Below, piece after piece: positions 36,366 through 45,761 of a DNA stretch of 64,000 bases. Numbering within the stretch: position 1 is the first letter of the stretch; every line of letters starts with the position of its first letter. Position numbers and translations under genes: made by a program. The DNA is from Pythium myriotylum. Lineage: Eukaryota > Oomycota > Peronosporomycetes > Pythiales > Pythiaceae. The stretch lies in assembly GCA_023091665.1 (NCBI GenBank), contig JALJCQ010000022.1, forward strand, positions 1,240,001 through 1,304,000, given 5' to 3'. Below the pieces are notes generated by a model. It made no database searches. It was not told the origin of the DNA and worked only from the letters and a program-made list of their open reading frames with translations.

Positions 36366-39300
36366 CTGATCCAGTCACGTCAAGAGAGTTTGTGGGACTC
36401 TTGACGAAGGCTGCTCCCAAAGCACAGTCTCTGTGCTTCGCCACACCTGGTGATGATGAGGTCCTCATCACCTTGGAGCTCGAAGTCGAAGGAGCTTCGT
36501 CTTCGCTTCGTGCCCTCGTAGACTGTGGGGCGTCGAATAACTTCGTTCGACGACAGTCTATCGAGTCTTTGGGGCTCGACGTAGTCGAGCGAGACATTCC
36601 TCCGACGAGGATGACGGTGCGCCTTGCAACTGGCGCAACGGTGAAGGTTATGAAACGCGTAGTGGGCCTCCACTACACGCTTGAAGGCAATGAGTACGAC
36701 GACGACTTTGTCGTACTCGACCTAGATGACAAGTTCGACGTCATTCTAGGCCTGCCATGGCTCCGTTCACACAAGCCATGGATCAGCTGGCGGCATCGAT
36801 CCGTTACGATGCCCGCCGCTCGGTCATCATGTGGCCACCTGATGTCGGTTCTGGAGCGTCCAGATGCACGTGGACGTGTGGAAGATGAGTGTGATGGCCT
36901 CATCAGTCACTCGGTCGTTAGTACGACTGCCCAAGACTACGACAAAGAGTCGACCTTTGTCGTCGAGCCAGCTGCCGGGGTCTGCGTAGAGTCGCAGACA
37001 GCGCCGAAGACTTCTCGTGCGAGTGAGTCGCACGAGTCAAGTGAGGAAGATCCTCGTGCGAATGAGTCGCACGAGCCAAGAAGACAGTGCTTGCCACAGG
37101 GGCAGCACTATGAGAGGAAGGTCTCGACGTCTGCCGCAAGGAGGCAACGTCGACTCTCCGCCTTGACTAGAACGTCGAGCGATGGAGATCTCGCTGCAGT
37201 TGCGCAACTGCAGCTCGAGGAGTCTGCGCGCATAAGGCCGCAGGAAGAATCTGAGACGATCAACGTCTTAGTCAATGACGGCACGAGAGTGGGTGCAACC
37301 ACTCTCGAGGTCGTTGCGCCTCCGAAGTCAACTTCGGAGATCACCGCACTGCCTACGCTCGAACCCAAGCGGTTCTTGCGAGATCTGCGCCAAGGAAAGA
37401 TTGCGCAGATCTGTATTCTCGTCGCGGAGGACGAATGTGTGACCGATATCCGGTCGGCAGTGGTGTTTGCTGAGAAGGAACGGCTTCTCAGCAGCTCATC
37501 GATGGACGAGAGTGTCCTCGATGAGAAGACTCGGATTGAGCGGTACTCGGCTCAATCCTGGGAGTCGCTCAAGGGAAATCCTCTCTACGAGGATTTGGTC
37601 GAATTCGCGGATGTGTTCCCCGAATCCGTGCCGTGCGAATTGCCGAAGGACAAAGGCATTCGGCACGAGATCGACCTGAAGCCAGGTTCGAAGTACTGTG
37701 TCATGAAGCAGTGGCCACTGCCTCGTGAACAGGTCGAAGCGATCGACAAGTTCTTCGCAGAACGTCTCGCTGCTGGCCATGTGAGGGAGTCTACCTCCCC
37801 TCACAGCTCTCCGACCTTCTGTGTGCGCAAGGCAACAGGAGGGTGGCGGATTGTGCACGCGTTCAACAAGTTGAACGCGGCGACGATACCGGCGCAGACG
37901 CCGATACCGAGGAAGGACGTCATCATCGATGGGATGGCGAAGAGCACCATCTTCTCGTCGATGGATCTGATGGACGGATTCTATCAGATCTTGATGCGTG
38001 AACGGGATATTCCGTTCACGGCCGTCAGCACCCCAAGCGGAATGCTCTGGGAGTGGTTGGTGATGCCTCAGGGCCTCAGCAACGCACCAGCCACATTCAA
38101 TAGATGCGTCTCGCATCTATTGCGCCCAGTGCGATCCTTCGCACCAAGCTACTTCGACGATGTCTTCGTTCATAGCCGAGCTATGGACGGGAAGACTGAC
38201 CTGGAGGTTCACAGACTCCACATCAGAGAGGTTCTCACACTTATGCGAGAGCATAAGCTGTACGCGAACCTGAAGAAGTGTATCTTCGCGGCCAGCGAGA
38301 TACCCGTTCTTGGGTGTATAGTCGGCAAGAACGGCGTGCGCCCTGATCCCGAGAAGATCAGAGCGATCAAGGAGTGGCCGACGCCACTCGACGTCAAGGG
38401 ACTGCGCAAGTTCCTTGGCCTCGCAGCGTACTTGCACAAGTACTCGCGCAACTACGCCGAGATGACTGTCCCTCTTTCTCGATTACTCAAGAAAGACACC
38501 AAGTGGACTTGGAACGCTGAGTGTCAGCGTTCCTTCGAAGGTATCAAGCAAAGCTTGATTGAATCGCCAGTTCTGGCGATCGCGGACCAGGACAAACCAT
38601 TTCACGTGGTTTGTGACGCAAGCGACTTTGCCATCGGCGCAGCGCTGATGCAGTTCGACGACGACGGCGCTGAGCGCGTCGTCTGTTACCAGTCGCGTCA
38701 GCTGCAACCAGCTGAGCGTAATTATCCAGTGCATGACAAGGAGCTCCTTGCCATGAAGTATGCACTGGCCAAGTTCCGCGTCTATCTGCTTGGAGATAGA
38801 CCGTTCAAGGTCTTCACAGACCATGCGTCCTTGCGCACGGCTGTGAACAGCCCACACCTCTCGCAGCGCATGGCGAGGTGGCTGTCTTTCTTCGTGGAGT
38901 ATAACTTCTCCGTCGAGTACAAGCCCGGACGACTCAACGTCGTCGCGGATGCTCTGTCCCGTCGGCCAGACTTTGAGCCGACGGTCGTCGCCCAAGATTC
39001 CCTGAACGCAGCGAGTGCGTTCAGCTCCAGTGTTCCGTCGTCGACCCTGCTCGACGACATTCGTGCTGCAAACGCACACGACCCCGAGGTCGTGCGCTTG
39101 ATGGCCTACCTTGCGGAGCCATCGCCGCAAGCGTTGAAGAGCTTGCCGGCTTCGTATCGATCGAAGGTTCATCGATACACGCAGCGGAACGGCCTGCTGT
39201 TCTACAGCGCCGTTGCCGACGACACTCCGCGTGTCGTCGTGCCAGGAGATCATGATCTGCGCCTGCGGATCATGTACGAGTACCACGATGCTCCCGTGAG

Positions 39301-39799
39301 CGGACATCGTGGACGTGAGAAAACATATCTCACGTTGAGTCGCGATTTTTATTGGCCTCGCCAATTCAAGTTCGTGCGCAAGTACGTCCGTGCTTGCGAG
39401 GTTTGCCAGCGAGTGAAGTCAGGACCTTCACTTCGCGCGCCGCTACAGTCTCTGCCGGTACCGACAGAGTGCTGGGAGTCCGTCTCCATGGACTTCATCT
39501 TCGGGTTTCCCGAAGATGAACAGAAGAACAACGGGATCCTCGTGTTCGTGGATCGTATCAGCAAGATGGTGCATCTTGCTGCAGTTCCAGAGACGATCAC
39601 AGCCGAAACTGCGCTCGCGTCTTCGTCGACACGGTGTTTCGACACCATGGACTGCCACGAGAGCTCGTGTCAGATCGAGACCCACGGTTTACCGCGGAAT
39701 TCTGGCGCGCCGTGTTCCGTTCCCTCGGAACACGAATCAAGATGTCGACCTCTGACCATCCTGAGACCGATGGTCAGACAGAGCGCGCGAACCGCGTGA
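36336..39799 (+). CDS. Pol, 5' part: protease, reverse transcriptase, RNase H, integrase N-terminus
   Basis: Domains in order: retropepsin with active site VDCGASNNF (~36520); RT with TSPHSSPTF, SSMDLMDGFYQI, MPQGLSNAPATF and catalytic YFDD (~38150); RNase H with VVCDASDF, the SRQLQPAERNY region, DKELLA and FTDHASL; integrase HHCC zinc domain (YHDAPVSGHRGR...CEVCQRVK) and the first core Asp (MDFIFGF). After ETALASS the frame shifts: one base is missing near 39617 (ACTGCG-CTCGCGTC), and the real integrase continues in the frame opening at 39634. No ATG of its own is needed if made by frameshifting from gag. Confidence 0.9.
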
Positions 39800-41256
39800 T
39801 CGAAGAGATTCTTCGAGGCTACGTCCACTCGTTCTCGAGTTGGAGTGAGCTTTTGCCGATGGTCGAATTCGCCATCAACAACTCTGTGCATGCGTCGACG
39901 ACGCATACACCGTTCTACGTGAATGGCCTCCGCCATCCACGTATTCCAACCCTTTTGGAGAGTGAGTCTCCTTCAGGGGAGGGAGGGACTCGCTCGAGCG
40001 AGCTCCCGGACCGCTCTCGCTCCTCGGAGATCGACGTAATGGTCGATCCACGTATTCCAACCCTTTTGGAGAGTGAGTCTCCTTCAGGGGAGGGAGGGAC
40101 TCGCTCGAGCGAGCTCCCGGACCGCTCTCGCTCCTCGGAGATCGACGTAATGGTCGATCCTCCCACCGATGACGCTCCAGTCATCGGTCGCGCTCGTGAG
40201 AACGACGACGACGACGACGACGATGAAGCCGACGACGCGCTCGAAGTCGATGATGACGACTTCGACGGCGACGAGAGCGATGGCGCTCTCGTCGAAGAAG
40301 AGATGGACGCAGCAGCGCGCACGTCGCGCGCTGCTGCCAAGCAAACAGAGTCAGCAGAGGACTTCTTGCTGAAGCGCCAAGCGGTTGTCCGCTTTGTACA
40401 GGATTCGATCGCCCACGCGGTCGATCGACAGAAGATGAACGCAGACAAGAATGGAAGAGGAAACACTCTTTCATTTAATGAAGGTGACTTAGTGTTGTTA
40501 TCAACGACTACACTACCTACACATGCAGTTACCAACGTCGGTAGCAACAAGTTGCTACCGAAATTCATCGGTCCGTTCCGCGTGCTCCGCCGCATGGGGC
40601 ACACGTATACGCTTGAGCTTCCTCGTAGGATGCGGACGCATCCTATGTTCTACGTTGGTCGCCTTCGTCCGTACCATCAGTACGACGGCGCTTCCGAGCA
40701 ATCGGAATCCCCGAGCGCTCGAGAGTCCCGAGGAGAAGCTTGTACTCCCGGACAAGCGTGTTCAACTCCGCTTGAACACGGTCGTGCGAGCCCCGCAGCG
40801 TCGCCAGCTGCGCCTCCAGCCGCACTCGCTGCGACCGCTCCTCCGCAAGGTCTGCGCGGAGACGCTCCTGCGCAAGCTGGAGCCGAAGATCGTCCGAGTC
40901 GTCGCGACGAGCCGAGTACGACTCGTCGCGTTGAGGATACGTCGGCGCGGCCGGTGGATAATGTCTTCCCACCGCCGCCGCCCCCACTGGTTGACTCCAG
41001 TGGTGCTGAGCGCTGGATCGTTGAGCGCCTGCTGAATCATAGGGATCAGCAGGGCGGTAATCGAACGAAGTATCTCGTTCGATGGCGCGGCTATCCGCCA
41101 TCTGCGGATAGCTGGGAGCCGCGCGAGGCTCTCCTCGAAGATGTTCCGGGTCTCGTCGCTCAGTACGACGAGATCCACCCGCTGCGTAAGGCAGCGAGGA
41201 AGCAGCACGCTCCTCGATCGCGCGGCGGCGCTCGTAGATTTGCTCGAGGCCTGTAA
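39634..41256 (+). CDS. Pol, 3' part: integrase core and chromodomain (after a 1-nt deletion)
   Basis: Continues integrase with VFRHHGLPRELVSDRDPRFT (second Asp) and TDGQTERANRVIEE (Glu), followed by a perfect 37-residue tandem duplication (39937-40158), an Asp-run acidic spacer, a GPY/F-like region (LPKFIGPFRVLRRMGHTYTL) and, at the C-terminus, a chromodomain (AERWIVERLLNHR, YLVRWRGYPPSADSWEP). Chromodomains in Ty3 elements target integration to marked chromatin. The segment just before the chromodomain is low-complexity Pro/Ala/Ser and overlaps the antisense ORF. The integrase is inactive unless the frameshift is an assembly error. Confidence 0.88.
   Translation: MFRHHGLPRELVSDRDPRFTAEFWRAVFRSLGTRIKMSTSDHPETDGQTERANRVIEEILRGYVHSFSSWSELLPMVEFAINNSVHASTTHTPFYVNGLRHPRIPTLLESESPSGEGGTRSSELPDRSRSSEIDVMVDPRIPTLLESESPSGEGGTRSSELPDRSRSSEIDVMVDPPTDDAPVIGRARENDDDDDDDEADDALEVDDDDFDGDESDGALVEEEMDAAARTSRAAAKQTESAEDFLLKRQAVVRFVQDSIAHAVDRQKMNADKNGRGNTLSFNEGDLVLLSTTTLPTHAVTNVGSNKLLPKFIGPFRVLRRMGHTYTLELPRRMRTHPMFYVGRLRPYHQYDGASEQSESPSARESRGEACTPGQACSTPLEHGRASPAASPAAPPAALAATAPPQGLRGDAPAQAGAEDRPSRRDEPSTTRRVEDTSARPVDNVFPPPPPPLVDSSGAERWIVERLLNHRDQQGGNRTKYLVRWRGYPPSADSWEPREALLEDVPGLVAQYDEIHPLRKAARKQHAPRSRGGARRFARGL
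39937..40158 (+). repeat. Perfect 111-bp tandem duplication in pol
   Basis: Two identical 111-bp units (39937 and 40048) encode PRIPTLLESESPSGEGGTRS... twice, in frame, between the integrase core and the acidic spacer. Confidence 0.93.
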
Positions 41257-41983
41257 TGGCCTCGAGGAGGTCGGCAGGGATCCGACCTCTCCACCCTTCG
41301 CTGAGGTATTCCTCGCGAGTGACGCGATCAGCGTCAGGTGGACAGTGTGAACAGGCTCCTCCCCACACGAAACAAGGCAAGCCATTACGGCGCGAGCGCC
41401 GGTGGACGCGCATTCGTCCACCAGTTTCGGAGAACCCTTCGAACTTCTCTCGTTGCGACTTGAGCGCAACGAGCCAGGTCTTCATGCCTCCCTTGACTTT
41501 GACGTTGTCAAGGAATTGATTCCATCCCTGGATCAACGCAGGGAGGTCGCGATCAGTTGGTCTATCGTTGTGACGATAGAAACGCCGTTCGAAAAAGCAT
41601 TCGATTAAAAATCGACGGCGCATATCGCGGTCGCGATATTGGCGCGCGACGTACGTATCGTCTTCGAGCCAAGCGCAGTCGAAGAGATCGTACGTCCGCA
41701 ATGGATCGTGCGCACCACTCCATCGGCTGATGTCGTAAGCCGATGGAAGCCAGGGTGTGACTTCTGGCACCGAGGATCTCAAGGCTCGATCCTCGGACTC
41801 TTGGGTCGCGTTGGTGATGATCACCTCATGATCATGTCGATCGTGAGGGCTGGGATCTTCCGCGACCTCCCCATCCTCCTTCATCTGCTCGTCCGCCTCG
41901 CTGTACGGCGCCGAGTAGCTGTTCGGCGACCGCTCGGACGGGGCTGCCACTGGCAGCCCCTCCAGAAATCTGTGGGGGAACAA
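40643..41983 (-). CDS. Antisense ORF of the Ty3 element, unknown 446-aa protein
   Basis: A single uninterrupted frame from MFPHRFLEGLPVAAP to RRTDGTDEGDQRRT. The first ~240 residues lie beyond the pol stop and have balanced, protein-like composition rich in Trp, Tyr and Phe (STPWLPSAYDISRW-type region, FLIECFFERRFYRHN, GWNQFLDNVKVKGGMKTWLV), with a Cys cluster CFVWGGACSHC. The remaining ~205 residues overlap pol antisense and include a strong predicted coiled coil (LRLQLAQERLRADLAEERSQ) and a basic RKRRR motif. In that overlap pol encodes low-complexity sequence. Antisense ORFs are known in some plant Ty3 (Tat) elements. I do not recognise this protein; it might be expressed from an antisense promoter or belong to a gene captured by the element. 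Confidence 0.6.
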   Translation of the reverse strand: MFPHRFLEGLPVAAPSERSPNSYSAPYSEADEQMKEDGEVAEDPSPHDRHDHEVIITNATQESEDRALRSSVPEVTPWLPSAYDISRWSGAHDPLRTYDLFDCAWLEDDTYVARQYRDRDMRRRFLIECFFERRFYRHNDRPTDRDLPALIQGWNQFLDNVKVKGGMKTWLVALKSQREKFEGFSETGGRMRVHRRSRRNGLPCFVWGGACSHCPPDADRVTREEYLSEGWRGRIPADLLEAITGLEQIYERRRAIEERAASSLPYAAGGSRRTERRDPEHLRGEPRAAPSYPQMADSRAIERDTSFDYRPADPYDSAGAQRSSAQHHWSQPVGAAAVGRHYPPAAPTYPQRDESYSARRDDSDDLRLQLAQERLRADLAEERSQRVRLEAQLATLRGSHDRVQAELNTLVREYKLLLGTLERSGIPIARKRRRTDGTDEGDQRRT

Positions 41984-42486
41984 CTTCGCTCATTAAGTTA
42001 TATCATCTTGTGATATAGAATATGGACCACTGGATTTCACGTTACATTTTTGTGGGAGCAGCAGCATCACCGTTAAATTGGTGCGCAGCACATTACAGTT
42101 CGCTGAGAACCGGCAGGTTTGCTGTTGAGGTGACAATCTCAACAAACTCTGATTCATGCGAGCTGGACCACTGGATCTAAGAGGACCTTTGTGATGAGCA
42201 TGCTAGCTAATGCTTGGAATCTCCAGACCCCATGCGATGCTTGCGCATCATTTTGTTTGTGGCGTTTTCGAGTGTGTGCGTAGGATGGGTCGAGTTTCCT
42301 CTGCTGTGGACAGTCGAGATATCTGGTTTACCGTTAATTCGGCTTTTATGGTCTATGCTGTCTCCTTCTTACTACGCTAGAATACTGTACCGGATGGAAG
42401 GAATGTAACAAACCACACTTTGCACGCGTTCTCGATCTTGTGCACATGCCGCTCCAGAACAACGTGTAGAAATCACAATGCAATCT
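41984..42486. other. Interval between the two retroelements, no gene seen
   Basis: No LTR copy and no kinase homology. The phrase GGACCACTGGAT occurs at 42028 and 42168. TGTAAC at 42407 follows a purine-rich GGAAGGAA but does not continue like the LTR. Confidence 0.5.
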
Positions 42487-42601
42487 TCAGTCCATCACAG
42501 CGGAAACGACGCCGCTGGCATCCTTGAATCCGTTAACTTTGCTCTTCAGCCAACACGTACCGCCATTGTAGATAGACCACGAAAACCCTTCACATCCATT
42601 T
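42487..42601 (-). pseudogene. 3' end of a PAN/Apple-domain gene, split off by a DIRS element
   Basis: Encodes GCEGFSWSIYNGGTCWLKS...VVSAVMD and a stop. This continues, after the TNG codons, the third PAN domain broken at 48066 (CCGVCRRTNG). Joining at the shared 7-mer AAATGGA restores the phrase expected from the second PAN domain of the same protein (GCFAYSWTNYNGGTCWMKS). Confidence 0.78.
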
Positions 42602-42699
42602 TCACCCGGAGCCACTGTACCTGAGGAACGACCATGATGTGAGGAGATGACACGCATTATCCACGATGTATGGGGGCAAAGCAAAATGAGATTGGAGGC

Positions 42700-44022
42700 T
42701 TACGGATTGAGGAAACGACGGCGCGTCAAGTTATTGGCGCGAACCCCATCGATGTTTTCTTCACTGAAGCCTTCATTCTCGTTGCGGTTGCCGGACATCA
42801 TCGAGGCGAGGTGGTCTCCAATCGATGTGGTGTAACGAGTGTAGCGTTGGAATGCAGAGGAGAGCCAACGACCGTGCAACTTGATTGTTGTGGAGTCGGC
42901 ACCCGCTGCCAGGAGTGCTGTTGCCCCACCACTGCGCAGTGAATGACACGAGTACACACTTGGATCGGCTCCGACCCCGGATGCGGCAGCTTTGATGACT
43001 TTGGACAGATCTTCCGCCTTCAGTGGCTTGGACGGACTCAATGAGCACAGTGGGTCTGTCGGCTGGAGTCGTGTTGCTTCCGCATGCTGTAGGAGTAACA
43101 TCGCACCGAATACTGGGCACACTCGTGGATGTCCCGATCTCTTGAGTTGGCGAACCGTTATGTTGCCGAACTGGCCGTTCTTGCTTCCACGTAACGTGAT
43201 TCTTACAATCTGCGCATCGACTGCGAACTTAGCTGGGGAGTTCGTGATCATGAGGACTTCGACGTCGCGTACTTCGAGTGCATATCCATGGCGCCCACCT
43301 TTGACTCCAAGAAACTCAGAGCTCCTTAGTAGAAAGAAGAAGCCCACAAGCGCAGCCCCAAGAATGAGGCGCTGGTGTGGCTGGTGGAGATCGAGGTTGT
43401 TGCAGAGCCAGCTGAGCATTGAGGTTGTAAATGGTGCTCGTGGTCGTGACGAACCCGTGAGACGACGCATTCCAGTGAGTGCCGCTGCGTGTCCGGTTGT
43501 GAGCTCTGGTGCAAAGCCGGCGTAGACCCGATGATACCACTTGATATGGCTAAGCTTGGCGAGGATGGCATTAGCCGACCCGACCCGACCGGAACTGTTG
43601 ACCGAAGACCAGTGATGAATCGCAAACAGGATAAGCTGAAATGACTGGGCGTGGGCATTGTGCTCTGGTAGCCACGGCGATCGACCGATGTGTCGGCAGA
43701 ACGTACACCAATGGTTCCACGTTGAGCTGTACTGTCGTCGAGACGTGTCAGCGAGGGATCGCTGTTGAAGGGAGAGTAGTTGGCGCTGTAGAGCTTCCTG
43801 TAGCGAGTAGGAACTTGAACCTGCGTCCAAGAATTCGTCAGTGCGTGCCACGTCGTAAGGGACGGTTCGGACCAAGCACGCGAGCCGAGATCGGCGAGAT
43901 AATTGCTTCCACCCGCCAGGTGCTCCGCAGAGACTCGGATGCCCCACACGGCTTCCGCTGCACCGAGAATGCGATTCAGTTCTTGGGCCATCGAGTTTCG
44001 GCTGGAGAACTTGTTGCACCAC
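42700..44022 (-). CDS. Tyrosine recombinase of DIRS-type element
   Basis: A 440-residue protein that would integrate the circular cDNA. After an N-terminal SAM-like domain (LADTSRRQYSSTWNHWCTFC) come the catalytic residues: Arg in FFLLRSSEFLGV, H-x-x-R in CHSLRSGGATALL, second His in LHGRW and the nucleophile Tyr in RYTRYT. All are present, so the enzyme looks intact. The first ~230 codons overlap the 3' end of the RT ORF in another frame, a known DIRS arrangement. Confidence 0.9.
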   Translation of the reverse strand: MVQQVLQPKLDGPRTESHSRCSGSRVGHPSLCGAPGGWKQLSRRSRLACLVRTVPYDVARTDEFLDAGSSSYSLQEALQRQLLSLQQRSLADTSRRQYSSTWNHWCTFCRHIGRSPWLPEHNAHAQSFQLILFAIHHWSSVNSSGRVGSANAILAKLSHIKWYHRVYAGFAPELTTGHAAALTGMRRLTGSSRPRAPFTTSMLSWLCNNLDLHQPHQRLILGAALVGFFFLLRSSEFLGVKGGRHGYALEVRDVEVLMITNSPAKFAVDAQIVRITLRGSKNGQFGNITVRQLKRSGHPRVCPVFGAMLLLQHAEATRLQPTDPLCSLSPSKPLKAEDLSKVIKAAASGVGADPSVYSCHSLRSGGATALLAAGADSTTIKLHGRWLSSAFQRYTRYTTSIGDHLASMMSGNRNENEGFSEENIDGVRANNLTRRRFLNP

Positions 44023-45746
44023 GAGACGGCGGTGGAGTTGTCAATCCAGAATCTGACGTGAACGAGTTCGTGCGGTACTGACGATCTCCATTGTTCGCCC
44101 CAACAAAGGACTGCGAGTGTGGCGCTCAGTTGTTTACGGACGTTGATGCTCAGTTGTCCCGACTGGATCTGACATTGCTCCTCCTCGTCAAACCGGATGC
44201 GGATGTACTGCTCGGCGGCCGGGTGAAGTACACAAAGACCTTCGTTGCTAGCGTCCATGTAGAGATGAACACTAGGATCTGGGAGCGAGTAAAACATTCG
44301 CAGCGGCACTCCGCGTAGTCTTCCGTGCGTGATGATGTGATCAAACCAGACGAGATCAAGCCGTACGTCTTGGTCGATCGTGACTTTGGCGGCTCGAGGC
44401 GTCCGGTGCCACAGGGACGCAAGGCGTTGGAAAAACGGTTTGGCGGGGCGAATGCATGAACACACGTGACGGAGACTGCCGAGAAGTTGGGAGAGGGCGA
44501 CCCGCGTCGTCGAAGCTTTGTCGAGGAGGCACCGAACACGTCCAATGGCCTTGTCGATCTTGGACTCGGGCATTGATACCGTCATATTCACTGTGTCCCA
44601 CTCGAGTCCCAGTGCAGTGAGACGCGTCGACCACGATGTGAACTTGTTCTCATTGATCGCTCTCGGGCCGAGTACTGCGGTCATCGCCAGCCGCAAGGCG
44701 ACATCACAGGATGATAATCTGGTACCGGAATCGACTTCAATAAGAACGTGATCGTCCACCCAGTCGAAGCAGAAGAATGACTCGGCATCGAGATCGCTGG
44801 CGTTGAGACTGCGTGGACTTTCGCGCCGCACAAGGAAGGAGACCGCACCTCCGAACACCCCGTAATGAGCCGGCGAGCCGGTCCAGCCAAATGGCAATGC
44901 AAGGTCGATGACTGCGACGCCAGCTTCAGGGATGACCCCAGCGAACCACGGACTCACGCTCTCGTGAACACGAACGTGCCGGAAGGCCGACTTGACGTCA
45001 CCTTTCATCAACTTGATGTCGAGGGACGGGTGTCGCTCCCGAAGTAGGATAATCCGGCGCGCGATACCGTCGACATGCTCATAAGTCAGCGGCGGGAGAT
45101 CCTGTTGATTCGACCACGCATTGGTGGACGCACCGCTTGGAAAAGACAGGTCGTGGATCACGCGGGCCTCAACCGACGGGTCAACACCTGCTTTGGCCAC
45201 ACAGCCAAAGGGGCTGTAGTGGAGATTCAACCGTTCGCGCGCAACGTCAAGATCAAGGACGAAGTAGGCCCCTGCGCGCTGTCCCTCGGCGATGCTTCGG
45301 CGTAGAGCGACGTGCATCTCATGCGCAGATCGATGGTTGTCACGTGCGGGCAGGCTGCGTACTGGGGCTGGTAGTGTGAAACGGTGTGTAACACCGAATC
45401 GTGCCGCGTGGACAACGGGCTCTGCTGCTGGGTAGCCGTGCAGTAGCCATTCGAGCTGATCAGCGTCGAGCGCCTTGTTGGGTCGTGGATCGGCAACAGA
45501 CTGACCCCTCCATGTGCGAATGATCTCTGTCAGGGACATGGTAGAGTCTGTGACGAGTGCCGTAGCCGCACGTAGGAGCCGGACATCAAGCTCCGACGAG
45601 TCCGTGGTGACCAGTGAGGCTGCCTCGTGGAAATGTTGAGTCCGGGCTTGATCACACTTTGCTTCTGCAACAGCCAACCGATCGTCGAGGATCTGGATGA
45701 TGTGAGCGACAGCGCTTCGGTCGAGCCGTGGGTGCAGTTGGCGCAA
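43326..45746 (-). CDS. Reverse transcriptase / RNase H of DIRS-type element
   Basis: An 806-codon ORF. RT motifs: ARVIHDLSFP, LMKGDVKSAFRHV, LPFGWTGSPAHYG and the catalytic FDWVDDHVLI (VDD in place of YxDD). The RNase H Asp/Glu residues are suggested by VHLYMDASNEG, RFWIDNSTAV and SNYLADLGSR. The last ~230 codons, after the RNase H, are low-complexity and overlap the recombinase. It starts 15 nt after the Gag stop. Confidence 0.88.
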   Translation of the reverse strand: MRQLHPRLDRSAVAHIIQILDDRLAVAEAKCDQARTQHFHEAASLVTTDSSELDVRLLRAATALVTDSTMSLTEIIRTWRGQSVADPRPNKALDADQLEWLLHGYPAAEPVVHAARFGVTHRFTLPAPVRSLPARDNHRSAHEMHVALRRSIAEGQRAGAYFVLDLDVARERLNLHYSPFGCVAKAGVDPSVEARVIHDLSFPSGASTNAWSNQQDLPPLTYEHVDGIARRIILLRERHPSLDIKLMKGDVKSAFRHVRVHESVSPWFAGVIPEAGVAVIDLALPFGWTGSPAHYGVFGGAVSFLVRRESPRSLNASDLDAESFFCFDWVDDHVLIEVDSGTRLSSCDVALRLAMTAVLGPRAINENKFTSWSTRLTALGLEWDTVNMTVSMPESKIDKAIGRVRCLLDKASTTRVALSQLLGSLRHVCSCIRPAKPFFQRLASLWHRTPRAAKVTIDQDVRLDLVWFDHIITHGRLRGVPLRMFYSLPDPSVHLYMDASNEGLCVLHPAAEQYIRIRFDEEEQCQIQSGQLSINVRKQLSATLAVLCWGEQWRSSVPHELVHVRFWIDNSTAVSWCNKFSSRNSMAQELNRILGAAEAVWGIRVSAEHLAGGSNYLADLGSRAWSEPSLTTWHALTNSWTQVQVPTRYRKLYSANYSPFNSDPSLTRLDDSTAQRGTIGVRSADTSVDRRGYQSTMPTPSHFSLSCLRFITGLRSTVPVGSGRLMPSSPSLAISSGIIGSTPALHQSSQPDTQRHSLECVVSRVRHDHEHHLQPQCSAGSATTSISTSHTSASFLGLRLWASSFY

Positions 45747-45761
45747 CGACGGCCGTAGGAT

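Larger units (their letters stand above)
34867..41983 (+). mobile_element. Ty3/gypsy-type retrotransposon, 3' LTR missing
   Basis: 5' LTR, PBS, Gag with zinc knuckle, Pol in the order protease-RT-RNase H-integrase, and a C-terminal chromodomain define a Ty3-type element. Pol has one frameshift. A long antisense ORF covers the 3' end. No second copy of the LTR is recognisable after 41983, so the 3' end is deleted or lies outside the recognisable sequence. It is inserted in a pseudokinase gene. Confidence 0.92.

Noticed and set aside
39937..40158. Two-unit direct repeat considered as a CRISPR-like array
   Set aside because: Only two perfect 111-bp units without spacers, inside a retrotransposon coding frame in a eukaryote.
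42397..42412. GGAAGGAATGTAAC as a polypurine tract plus 3' LTR start
   Set aside because: Sequence after TGTAAC does not match the 5' LTR beyond six bases.
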